DNA from: Alphaproteobacteria bacterium
Lineage (GTDB): Bacteria > Pseudomonadota > Alphaproteobacteria > RF32 > CAG-239
Reading direction: 5' to 3'
Length of the DNA stretch: 40,240 bases
Assembly: GCA_017460085.1 (NCBI GenBank)
Contig: JAFUBQ010000012.1
Span: 1 to 40,240, forward strand
Shown: positions 8,149-16,129 of the stretch, one piece after another
Layout of the letters: each line of letters starts with the position of its first letter
Position numbering within the stretch: position 1 is the stretch's first letter
Notes under the pieces: model-generated
Told to the model about the DNA's origin: nothing
What the model saw: the letters and a program-made list of their open reading frames with translations, nothing else
Database searches by the model: none
Program-made: the position numbers and the translations under genes

Positions 8149-10167
8149 ATGGCTCAGGTAACAAAGAAAAAAACTTCTGCAAACAAATCAGCAAATAAAA
8201 AAAACAGCGTTAAAAAAACACCTCGCAAAACCAACCGAAAAACTGCGAAAAAGAAAAATTCGCTGCAGTGGCACTTATTGAAGCTGGCGCTATATGCAGC
8301 TTTAATAGGTTTTCTGCTGATTGCCGGCTATGTAGGATATTGCTATATAACCATGCCGAGCATACAAAAAGCAGTTAGCCGTACCCGTGAGCCTTCTACC
8401 GTGATTATGGCGCAAAACGGCAACGATATTGCAAAATTCGGGCAGGTTTATGCAAAGGTAATTGCGCCTGATAATTTACCGAAAAATTTAACAAATGCCA
8501 TTATTTCTACCGAGGACCACAGATTTTATAAGCATTTTGGTTTTGATATATGGGGTTTTTCGCGTGCCGTTGCGGCAAATGTTTTTCATCAGCGTTATGC
8601 CCAAGGGGCTTCAACCATTACACAGCAAGTGGCAAAAAATATTTTTTTAACACCTAATAAAAACGTTAAGCGCAAAGTGCAAGAATTGCTTTTAGCATTG
8701 TGGCTAGAGCAAAAGCTGAGCAAAAATCAAATTATGGCGCTTTATCTTAACCGCGTTTATTTCGGTTCCGGTTTATATGGTGCAGAAGCAGCTGCAAACT
8801 GGTATTTTAATAAAAGCGCATATGATTTGAATTTGCGTGAAGCGGCAATTTTAGCCGGTTTGTTGAAAGCACCGAGCCGCTATAATCCTATTTGGCACCG
8901 TCAGCAGGCATTAAAACGTGCTGAGGTTGTGCTGAAAGGAATGAAAAATCATGGTTTTCTTACTGAAAAACAATATCAAGCGGCTTTGCTAGAACCTGTT
9001 AGTGATGGGCAAAAATCCAGAGTGGACGGCGCTAAACACTTTGCACAATATGTGTATGACAAAGTTAATGAAATGTTAGGCGAGCGTGGTGACGATATTG
9101 TGGTTTCAACCACGCTTGACCAGCGCTTGCAAGAAACGGCGGAAAAAATACTACGGCAAAAAATTGCCGCAGCCAAAGGGCAGAATGTGAGCGAAGGGGC
9201 GGTGGTTATTTTAGATAAAACAGGAGCTGTTAAAGCTATGGTTGGCGGTGTTAATTATAGCCAAAGTCAGTTTAATCGTGCTGTGCAGGCTAAACGGCAA
9301 GCCGGTTCGGCTTTTAAGCCGTTTGTATATTTAACAGCGTTGCAATATGGCTTTAATCCAAGCAGTGTTGTTCGTGACGCACCGGTGCGTATTGGAAAAT
9401 GGCAACCGGAAAACTACAGCAAAAAATATTACGGCGATGTATCGCTCAGCTATGCTTTGGCTAATTCGTTGAACGTTGCAACAGTTGTCTTGTCTAAAGA
9501 ATTATATTTGAAAGATATTGCAGTCATTGCGCAGAAAATGGGAATACATACGCCGCTGAATGTAACTCCGGCTATGGTTTTAGGCACAAACAATGTGCGT
9601 GTGCTTGATATGGCGGCAGCTTATGCCGTTATGGCCAACGGCGGTTATGAAGTTCAGCCTTATGCTATTAATGAAATTGCCACCAGTGATGGCCGGCAGA
9701 TTTATGTACGTCAGGCACAAAATTCTCTTAAAATTTTAGAGCCTAATGTGGTGCGTGATATTACAATAATGTTAGAAGCTGTCATCAATCAAGGGACCGG
9801 ACGTCGGGCTAAATTGCCGATATTTGCCGCCGGCAAAACCGGCACAACTCAAAATTATCGTGATGCTTGGTTTATCGGTTGGACCAATAAATATGTTGCT
9901 GCCGTATGGGTTGGTAATGATAATGAAAAACCTATGCAAAAAGTTGGAGGGGGTAATTTGCCGGCAGAAATTTGGCACGATATTATGCAAACTACCATCA
10001 ATGAAACACCAAGCGGAAAAAGTTATGATAATGTTGCCGTTACAACTGATGATGACGATGCAATCGGTGCTTTAATAGAAAATACAGATGATGAAATTGG
10101 CAATTTAATTGAAAAAAACAGCACCGATGACGATGCAATCGGCGCTCTTATAGAATTAAACTATTGA
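8149..10167 (+). CDS. Class A penicillin-binding protein (PBP1A family)
   Basis: This bifunctional 672-residue enzyme polymerises and cross-links peptidoglycan at the inner membrane. A lysine-rich cytoplasmic head (1-40) is followed by one membrane segment (about 43-67). The GT51 transglycosylase has STEDHRFYKHFGFD (catalytic Glu122) and GASTITQQVAKN. The transpeptidase has SAFK (Ser387), SLN (440-442) and KTGT (563-566). The tail (633-669) carries three acidic repeats of the form TDD(D)AIGALIE. ATG at 8149 is preferred over a TTG five codons upstream. It converges on pepA with only 8 bp between the stops, leaving no room for a terminator. Confidence 0.93.
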   Translation: MAQVTKKKTSANKSANKKNSVKKTPRKTNRKTAKKKNSLQWHLLKLALYAALIGFLLIAGYVGYCYITMPSIQKAVSRTREPSTVIMAQNGNDIAKFGQVYAKVIAPDNLPKNLTNAIISTEDHRFYKHFGFDIWGFSRAVAANVFHQRYAQGASTITQQVAKNIFLTPNKNVKRKVQELLLALWLEQKLSKNQIMALYLNRVYFGSGLYGAEAAANWYFNKSAYDLNLREAAILAGLLKAPSRYNPIWHRQQALKRAEVVLKGMKNHGFLTEKQYQAALLEPVSDGQKSRVDGAKHFAQYVYDKVNEMLGERGDDIVVSTTLDQRLQETAEKILRQKIAAAKGQNVSEGAVVILDKTGAVKAMVGGVNYSQSQFNRAVQAKRQAGSAFKPFVYLTALQYGFNPSSVVRDAPVRIGKWQPENYSKKYYGDVSLSYALANSLNVATVVLSKELYLKDIAVIAQKMGIHTPLNVTPAMVLGTNNVRVLDMAAAYAVMANGGYEVQPYAINEIATSDGRQIYVRQAQNSLKILEPNVVRDITIMLEAVINQGTGRRAKLPIFAAGKTGTTQNYRDAWFIGWTNKYVAAVWVGNDNEKPMQKVGGGNLPAEIWHDIMQTTINETPSGKSYDNVAVTTDDDDAIGALIENTDDEIGNLIEKNSTDDDAIGALIELNY

Positions 10168-10175
10168 TAAAACAA

Positions 10176-11591
10176 TTAGTTAACCAATTTAATTAAAGCA
10201 TTAAATAAGCAAACACCAAAGCCGCTGGCACCTTTCGGATACATGGCTTTTTTGCCGTCACTGCCGTCCATACCGGCAATATCTATATGCGCCCAAGAAC
10301 GGCCTTTATCAATAAAGCGTTGCAAAAAACATGCGGCAGAGGCCGAACCGGCAGCGCGTCCGCCGACATTTTTCATATCGGCAATATTTGATTTTAGTAA
10401 TTCATCATATTCTTTATCCATCGGCATTTGCCATACACGTTCACCGCTATTATTACCGGCTTTTATAATATTTTTCGCCAAAGTTTCATTGTTGCTGAAC
10501 AATCCGGCAAAAGTGTGTCCCAGCGCAATTACAATGGCACCGGTAAGTGTTGCTATATCAACAACATTTTGAGGATTAAAGCGCTTTTGAATATAAGTTA
10601 AACAATCGGCTAAAACTAAGCGCCCTTCGGCATCGGTATTATCTATTTCCACCGTCTGTCCGGACATTGAACGCACCACATCTCCCGGTCTATAAGCACT
10701 GCCTGACGGCATATTTTCTACGAGCCCGACCACACCGGCGATATTGAGCGGCAATTTTTGCAAAGCTGCGGCTTTCATTGCTGCCACCACGGCGGCAGCA
10801 CCCGCCATATCTTGCTTCATTTCGCCCATATTAGCCGCCGGCTTAATTGAAATGCCGCCGCTGTCAAATGTGACACCTTTGCCGACTAAACCGAGTTTTA
10901 TGTCTTTTTCTTTTGCATTACCCAGCCATTGTATCACGGCAATTTGCGGCCGGTTTTGCGAACCTTGCGCCACTGCCAAAGCTAAGTTAAACCCTTCATC
11001 TTTCATTTTTGCTTCATCTAAAATATCAACTTTTAAGCCCAAATATTCAAGTCGTTTAATATCAGCGGCAAAAATTTCCGGCGTTAAGGCATTTGCCGGT
11101 TCATTAATCATATCACGCGCATAGCGCACGGCATTAACAAGAGCGGCATAAGGTTTATATCCGTCTAAATTTGATAAACCGCTGCCAATAAAAATAAGCT
11201 TTTCTAATTTCGGTAAATCTTCAGGTTTAAGAGTAGTGTGATATTTATCAAAACGATAGCTTGCCATCTCTAGCCCGAATGTGAAATTATATATTTGTTC
11301 GGCCGGCATATGAACTTTTATGCTTGAGCATTGCTTAATTTTTTGATAGGCCTTTGCCCCATATTGCTGCCATTCTACGGCTGTTTGCTTGCTTGGCAGA
11401 CGTCCGGCAAACAATGTATATTCTCCCATATGATAAGCCTTAATTCCGTCTTTTTCTGTTTGTTTTTTAAGTTGTGGAAGAAGTTTTGTTTCCTCATCAT
11501 TCAACATTGAGGCAAAATCTGTCGTATTTTTTACCAACAATAATTTATTGTGATGACTTTTAATATTGCGTCCTAAACTTATTTCAACCAT
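10176..11591 (-). CDS. pepA: Leucyl aminopeptidase (M17 family)
   Basis: This cytosolic metallo-aminopeptidase removes N-terminal residues from peptides. The 471 residues include the M17 signature NTDAEGRLVLADCLTY and the metal- and substrate-binding segment GKGVTFDSGGISIKPAANM, with the catalytic Lys and Asp ligands visible. The N-terminal domain is short and divergent, as is usual in this family. The start ATG at 11591 has AAGGAG seven bases ahead. It stands alone on the minus strand, diverging from prfC across a 210-bp AT-rich intergenic region. Confidence 0.93.
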   Translation of the reverse strand: MVEISLGRNIKSHHNKLLLVKNTTDFASMLNDEETKLLPQLKKQTEKDGIKAYHMGEYTLFAGRLPSKQTAVEWQQYGAKAYQKIKQCSSIKVHMPAEQIYNFTFGLEMASYRFDKYHTTLKPEDLPKLEKLIFIGSGLSNLDGYKPYAALVNAVRYARDMINEPANALTPEIFAADIKRLEYLGLKVDILDEAKMKDEGFNLALAVAQGSQNRPQIAVIQWLGNAKEKDIKLGLVGKGVTFDSGGISIKPAANMGEMKQDMAGAAAVVAAMKAAALQKLPLNIAGVVGLVENMPSGSAYRPGDVVRSMSGQTVEIDNTDAEGRLVLADCLTYIQKRFNPQNVVDIATLTGAIVIALGHTFAGLFSNNETLAKNIIKAGNNSGERVWQMPMDKEYDELLKSNIADMKNVGGRAAGSASAACFLQRFIDKGRSWAHIDIAGMDGSDGKKAMYPKGASGFGVCLFNALIKLVN

Positions 11592-11801
11592 AAATATCTC
11601 CTTATAAATAATCGCCTCAAGCTCATTTTAATAACTTTATTTTTTTTTGCAAGGTATAACAGTCAATATTATTGCAAAATAAAATTTTTTTATAAATGCT
11701 ATCGGTTTTTGTGTATTTAGTATAGGCTTTTGATAAAACTGTTGCAATTTGCGCAGATTTGTTTATAACAGCCATACAAGCAATATTATAAAGAGGAAAA
11801 T

Positions 11802-13394
11802 ATGCCACAGCAAAATATAAATCCGCGCAAAACATTTGCCATTATTTCTCACCCTGATGCCGGTAAAACGACATTGACCGAAAAATTGTTGCTGTTCGGC
11901 GGTGCCATTCAGCAAGCAGGCGCAGTGAAGGCCCGCGGCGAAAATCGCAAAGCCCATTCCGACTGGATGAAGGTAGAACAGGAAAGGGGAATTTCGGTCG
12001 CTTCTTCGGTGATGAATTTTGAATATGCCGATACAACGTTTAATTTGCTTGATACGCCGGGGCACGAAGACTTTTCAGAAGATACATACCGTGTGTTAAC
12101 AGCGGTAGATTCGGCGGTTATGGTTTTAGATTCGGCAAAAGGTATTGAGGCGCAGACCAAAAAGCTGTTTGAGGTTTGTCGTTTGCGCAATATCCCGATT
12201 ATAACTTTTATCAATAAATTAGACCGCGAAGGTTTAGATTCTTTTGAATTACTTGATGACATTGAGAACACGCTGGCATTGCAGGTAACGCCGGCCAGCT
12301 GGCCGATTGGCAGCGGCAAAGATTTTCTCGGCTGTTATGATATTTTACATGACAGGCTGATTTTGATGAATAAAACCGGTGCCAAATCACAAATTAATGA
12401 TACAATAGAAACATGTAACGGGCTTGATGACCCTAAACTTGATGCACTTTTGCCGGCGCATGCGGTGGCAAAGTTACGCGAAGATGTGGCAATGGTGCGA
12501 GAGCTTTGTCCGGCTTTTGATTTGAAGGAATATTTAAGCGGTGCGTTAACGCCGGTGTTTTTCGGCAGTGCCGTTAATAATTTTGGTGTGCGTGAAGTTT
12601 TGCAAGGCTTGACTGAATTTGCCCCTACACCGCAGCCGCAAAAAACTCTTGAGCGTGTGGTGAACGCCGATGAGCCGAAAGTAACGGGCTTTGTGTTCAA
12701 AATTCAGGCAAATATGGATCCGAAGCATCGTGACCGTATTGCTTTTATGCGCATTTGTTCTGGGCATTTTAAACGTGGTATGAGTTTGCTGCAGGTGCGC
12801 ACCGGTAAGGAAGTTAAAATTGCCACGCCGGTTATGTTTTTGGCGCAAGAGCGTGAGTTAACGGAAGATGCTTATGCTGGTGATATTATCGGCATTCCTA
12901 ACCACGGACAGCTTAGAATCGGTGATACGCTGACCGAGGGCGAAAAAATTCATTATACCGGCATTCCGAGTTTTGCGCCGGAGCTTTTGCAATCTGTTCG
13001 GGCTAAAGACCCGCTGAAATCGAAACATTTGGCTAATGCTTTGCAGCAAATTGCCGAAGAAGGCGGCGCAAGTATTTTTAAGCCGCTCAGCGGCAGTGAA
13101 TATATTGTCGGCGTGGTCGGGGTTTTGCAGTTTGAGGTTATTGCCGACCGTTTGCGCACGGAGTTTAATGTTGATGTTATTTTTGAGCCAACACCATATT
13201 TTACGGCACGTTGGGTGAGTGCGGAAGATAAAAATATTTTGGATAAATTTTATCATGCATATCAAGCAAATATTGCCGATGATTATAACGGCGCAAAGGT
13301 GTTTTTGGCACGTAATGCGTGGCATTTGGGCAAAGTTAAAGAAGATTTTCCGGATTTACAGCTGCATAAAACGCGTGAACAAAATATCGGCTGA
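11802..13394 (+). CDS. prfC: Peptide chain release factor 3
   Basis: RF3 is a translational GTPase that removes RF1/RF2 from the ribosome after peptide release. The 530 residues show G1 SHPDAGKTTLTEKLL, G2 in the region QERGISVASSVMNF, G3 DTPGHEDFSEDTYR and G4 NKLDREG. These are followed by the domain II/III region with AQERELTEDAYAGDIIG and a C-terminal part with GVLQFEVIADRL. Length is normal (E. coli 529). The ATG at 11802 follows AAAGAGGAAAAT. The gene is monocistronic in appearance and ends before a hairpin shared with the convergent small gene at 13530. Confidence 0.96.
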   Translation: MPQQNINPRKTFAIISHPDAGKTTLTEKLLLFGGAIQQAGAVKARGENRKAHSDWMKVEQERGISVASSVMNFEYADTTFNLLDTPGHEDFSEDTYRVLTAVDSAVMVLDSAKGIEAQTKKLFEVCRLRNIPIITFINKLDREGLDSFELLDDIENTLALQVTPASWPIGSGKDFLGCYDILHDRLILMNKTGAKSQINDTIETCNGLDDPKLDALLPAHAVAKLREDVAMVRELCPAFDLKEYLSGALTPVFFGSAVNNFGVREVLQGLTEFAPTPQPQKTLERVVNADEPKVTGFVFKIQANMDPKHRDRIAFMRICSGHFKRGMSLLQVRTGKEVKIATPVMFLAQERELTEDAYAGDIIGIPNHGQLRIGDTLTEGEKIHYTGIPSFAPELLQSVRAKDPLKSKHLANALQQIAEEGGASIFKPLSGSEYIVGVVGVLQFEVIADRLRTEFNVDVIFEPTPYFTARWVSAEDKNILDKFYHAYQANIADDYNGAKVFLARNAWHLGKVKEDFPDLQLHKTREQNIG

Positions 13395-13472
13395 TATTTT
13401 TTTGCAAAACAACTCAAATATCAGGCTTTTGCTCTATAAAAATGCAGCAATGTCAATTATAAATTAAAAAAA

Positions 13473-13502
13473 AACGGCGCCGATATTTAAACCGGCGCTG
13501 TT
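13473..13502 (-). terminator. Bidirectional intrinsic terminator between prfC and the NrdD-tail gene
   Basis: A 10-bp stem (AACGGCGCCG / CGGCGCTGTT, one wobble) is followed on the minus strand by a long T run (13464-13474). It is a strong terminator for the minus-strand gene at 13530 and plausibly also ends prfC, although the plus-strand T run is weak. Confidence 0.75.
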
Positions 13503-13529
13503 AATTTCAGCAAAAATATTCAATGCAAA

Positions 13530-13742
13530 CTATTCTGCAGCGCAAGCGCATGTGTCTGTAATGTTATCTAAGTGAGAAACAGCTTTTTCTTCCGTAAAAC
13601 AAAGGCGAGAGTAATATTCACTCTTTTTGCCGCGGTTAAATTCGCTTACCGGACGATGATAACCCATCACGCGCGTCCAAACTTCGCACGGTTGGCGTTC
13701 AGCATCGGTTAAAGCAATGTTTTCAAACTTAATAACATTCAT
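13530..13742 (-). CDS. Small NrdD C-terminal-tail-like protein
   Basis: This 70-residue protein contains CEVWTRVMGYHRPVSEFNRG followed by KKSEYYSRLCFTEEKA. The block resembles the C-terminal region of anaerobic (class III) ribonucleotide reductase NrdD (RVxGYxxPVxxFNxGKxxE). Stand-alone short proteins of this type are often annotated as anaerobic ribonucleoside-triphosphate reductase. It lacks the catalytic barrel and the glycyl radical loop, so it cannot be the enzyme alone. Four cysteines, two in a CAC motif at the extreme C-terminus, could bind metal or act in redox (inference). ATG at 13742 was chosen because TAAGGAG lies just upstream. Two NrdR-box-like palindromes lie about 50 and 80 bp ahead of it, supporting a link to ribonucleotide reduction. 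Confidence 0.7.
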   Translation of the reverse strand: MNVIKFENIALTDAERQPCEVWTRVMGYHRPVSEFNRGKKSEYYSRLCFTEEKAVSHLDNITDTCACAAE

Positions 13743-13786
13743 TTTGTTTCTCCTTAAAATATATTGTTGCGTCATTGTTTCGGATT

Positions 13787-13833
13787 GTACTATATATAGT
13801 ATTAATAAAAAGTAAATAAACAATATATAGTAT
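13787..13833 (-). promoter_or_regulatory. Pair of NrdR-box-like palindromes
   Basis: CTATATATAG at 13790-13799 and CAATATATAG at 13821-13830 both match the core of the NrdR box (acaCwAtATaTwgtgt). They start exactly 31 bp apart, about three helical turns. Paired boxes at this spacing are the normal NrdR operator in front of ribonucleotide reductase genes. The downstream minus-strand gene encodes an NrdD-tail-like protein, which makes the match meaningful despite the AT-rich background. Confidence 0.65.
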
Positions 13834-14046
13834 TTATTTTTATCCCCATTTTTTTAAATTTTGTAATTATATCATATATTTAAGAGGCAAAAAAAAATTT
13901 TCAAACTATGTTTAGGTTCAAAATATGAGGCAAAAAGGATAATATTTTGTGGGTAAACAGATTTTGAGGGACAAAATTCAGCAAATATATTGTATAAAAA
14001 TGTTACGATATGTGCAATCTTAAATATAAACAGGTAGAAAATAAAG

Positions 14047-14559
14047 ATGATTTGGCTTGGATATTTTTTTACGGTTCTTAACTATTTATGCTATTGTTTA
14101 AGCCGTTTTATGAAACATAAAAAAATGATGCTTTTGTTAGATTTATTGGCAAAGGTTTTTACGGCATTGGGATTATATTTTTTAGATTCGCTCAGCGGTG
14201 CATATATTTTTATGGCGGTGTTTTTTATGTTAATAGTTGCTAATATAAAAGAGCGCCTGAATAAAAGATGGTTGTTGGGATATGTGTTTTTTCAGAGCCT
14301 TTATTTAACAATTTTGTTTTATACTTATGGCGGTATTTCTTCGGTTTTGGTTGTTACAACCGTATCGGTAACTTTGTTTTGTATTTGGTGGTTACCGCCG
14401 CAGCAAATGCGTTTTATCGGCGGATTAAATTGTTTTACTTATTTAGCTTATCAAATAAGCATTAAAAACTGGGCCGGATTGTTAGAAATTTTGGTTATTT
14501 TGAGCAATTTATTTTCGTTTTTGAAATATAGAAAAAATATTGAAAAAAACAGCACCTGA
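14047..14559 (+). CDS. YgjV-like inner membrane protein
   Basis: The 170-residue, strongly hydrophobic protein has about five to six membrane segments. The C-terminal block (FTYLAYQISIKNWAGLLEIL followed by VILSNLFSFLKYRK) resembles the end of the YgjV family (Imp-YgjV), whose function is unknown. No catalytic motif is visible. The stop codon lies within the terminator hairpin it shares with the convergent dipeptidase gene. The assignment rests on topology and the C-terminal pattern only. Confidence 0.6.
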   Translation: MIWLGYFFTVLNYLCYCLSRFMKHKKMMLLLDLLAKVFTALGLYFLDSLSGAYIFMAVFFMLIVANIKERLNKRWLLGYVFFQSLYLTILFYTYGGISSVLVVTTVSVTLFCIWWLPPQQMRFIGGLNCFTYLAYQISIKNWAGLLEILVILSNLFSFLKYRKNIEKNST

Positions 14560-14573
14560 ATCGGTGCTGTTTT
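14548..14573 (-). terminator. Bidirectional terminator between the YgjV-like and VanX-like genes
   Basis: A perfect 9-bp stem (AACAGCACC / GGTGCTGTT) encloses a 6-base loop, with a T run on each side: TTTT in plus and seven Ts in minus. It overlaps the stop codon of the plus-strand gene and lies at the end of the minus-strand one. Confidence 0.8.
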
Positions 14574-15183
14574 AATTATTCTGCCATTCAATCAGAGGGT
14601 AATTCTGCCAGTTTTTTAGGTTATAGTGCCACCATTCATGGGAAATTGATTCAAAGCCGATGTTTTCCATTATTTTTTTCAGCTGCTCACGATTTTCTAT
14701 AGCTTCAGGCAAAGCTTCCATATAATCATGACGCGCTTTTTGCAAATGGCTCTCAAATTCTATAAAATTACCCGTAATAACCTGCTCTTGAAAACGTTTT
14801 TCATAGGCATCAATTTCTGTAGGATACAACAGATTATTACCATTAATATCAGTCAGACAAACATCAACAGCCGTGCCATGACAATGATTAGATTTTTCCG
14901 GAGTTTCAGCAAAAAATTTAGCCTTTGTGCGAGGTATTATTTCTAATAATTTCTGATGAGCAATCGGTGGGCGATATGCATCACAAATTCGCATCTTCAA
15001 CTTATTTTCATCTAAAAATGGAACAATTTTCAGCAGTTTTTTCCAAACATCTTGGTGCATATATGCAACATTACCATAACCTATTTCTTGATATACGGCT
15101 CGCCCCGCCATATTATTGGTTCTGGCATACATCATATCAATAATAAAATGTGAATCTGTTAATTTAACTAAATTATCTTTCAT
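14572..15183 (-). CDS. D-alanyl-D-alanine dipeptidase, VanX/DdpX family (M15)
   Basis: This zinc peptidase cleaves D-Ala-D-Ala dipeptide, in most bacteria for cell-wall peptide recycling. The 203 residues show the zinc site SNHCHGTAVDVCL (SxHxxGxAxD), the catalytic EWWHY and the upstream DAYRP motif, all as in VanX. No export signal is visible, which fits a cytoplasmic enzyme. It follows an unknown gene by 22 bp on the same strand. There is no vanH, vanA or regulator nearby, so this is not evidence for vancomycin resistance. Confidence 0.88.
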   Translation of the reverse strand: MKDNLVKLTDSHFIIDMMYARTNNMAGRAVYQEIGYGNVAYMHQDVWKKLLKIVPFLDENKLKMRICDAYRPPIAHQKLLEIIPRTKAKFFAETPEKSNHCHGTAVDVCLTDINGNNLLYPTEIDAYEKRFQEQVITGNFIEFESHLQKARHDYMEALPEAIENREQLKKIMENIGFESISHEWWHYNLKNWQNYPLIEWQNN

Positions 15184-15205
15184 TATTGTTCTTCGCTGAA
15201 ATTAT

Positions 15206-15958
15206 CTATATTCCATCAACCAGATTTTCTTTCATTAAAGACTTAATATATTCAGATTCTTTTTGTTGTATCTGTTCAGCTGAAAATTTTGGATTTTCTT
15301 TCTTTTGTTTTTTTTGCGGAAAAAGAGAAAATAATTCATTTTCTTCTTCTCGTCTTTGTTTATAGTTTTGAACTTTATTTTGCACTCTATGTTGAGCTGT
15401 ATTTATTTCTGTTTTTATTTTTTCTAGTTCAGGTGTCGTTCTTTCCCATCTGCTTTTTTGCATCAGCAAAGGAGCAATCCATATATTATCATGGGCGGCT
15501 CTCAGCAAAGTGCTGACTAAATATGCTTCCTCTTGCCGTTGCGGATTTGCGGCATTTGCTCTTGCTTCTTTAAGCTGATTATATAAGGCTAAATCAACAT
15601 CTTTAAAACCTATAATTTTATTTTTATCTTTTTGATTCAGTCTTGAGCTGAAGGAGCAAGGTTTATCATCAATACTATCCGCGCTCTTAACCGTAACCGT
15701 TACTTCGTAATAGTTGTCTTTGAAATCATAATATTCTTCCTGTGTTTTTTCTAAATCGGCAACATCAAAAACATCATAAATGATATTTAGTTCAAATTCT
15801 TTATTGTCAGTCATATCCGTAATTTTATAATTTCGCTTCGGTCTACCCAAAGGAATCCAATAATCATCAGATTCAACCAAATAACGATTTGCCAACCGTT
15901 GCACTGTAGGCTGATTATCTTCTTTTTTATTATGCTTGAAAAAATCGAAAAAAGACAT
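15206..15958 (-). CDS. Hypothetical protein, charged C-terminal half
   Basis: The 250-residue protein is not recognised. It begins MSFFDFFKHNKKEDNQ, a short amphipathic start that might touch the membrane. The middle has alternating hydrophobic strands (NYYEVTVTVKSADSI). The second half is a highly charged, probably helical region rich in Gln, Lys and Glu (residues about 180-245). No signal peptide or transmembrane segment is evident. It is transcribed just ahead of the VanX-like dipeptidase (22-bp gap), so the two may form a small operon. Confidence 0.65.
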   Translation of the reverse strand: MSFFDFFKHNKKEDNQPTVQRLANRYLVESDDYWIPLGRPKRNYKITDMTDNKEFELNIIYDVFDVADLEKTQEEYYDFKDNYYEVTVTVKSADSIDDKPCSFSSRLNQKDKNKIIGFKDVDLALYNQLKEARANAANPQRQEEAYLVSTLLRAAHDNIWIAPLLMQKSRWERTTPELEKIKTEINTAQHRVQNKVQNYKQRREEENELFSLFPQKKQKKENPKFSAEQIQQKESEYIKSLMKENLVDGI

Positions 15959-16080
15959 TTTTTTTACCTCATAGTTGACATTTATATGCTTATATTAATT
16001 TTCTTTTTGTGTTTTGTCAATATTTTTTTGAAATTTTATAAAACACAAGCGCAGGTGTTTTGCTAAAATATCTGTTATAT

Positions 16081-16110
16081 AAAAAAAGGACGATGCATAT
16101 GCACCGCCCT
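16081..16110 (-). terminator. Terminator of the rpmI-proS cluster
   Basis: On the minus strand a nearly perfect palindrome (AGGGCGGTGCATATGCATCG then TCCT, with wobble pairs) is followed by seven Ts. It lies 20 bp beyond the proS stop and ends the translation cluster. Confidence 0.8.
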
Positions 16111-16129
16111 CTATTTATGTGAAAAAAAA

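Noticed and set aside
11623..12065. Minus-strand ORFs overlapping the prfC start and the intergenic region
   Set aside because: They are shadows of the prfC coding frame and of low-complexity AT-rich sequence, without start signals.
14572..15183. Vancomycin resistance by VanX
   Set aside because: Only the dipeptidase is present. No vanHA ligase or two-component system lies nearby, and outer-membrane bacteria use this family for peptide recycling.
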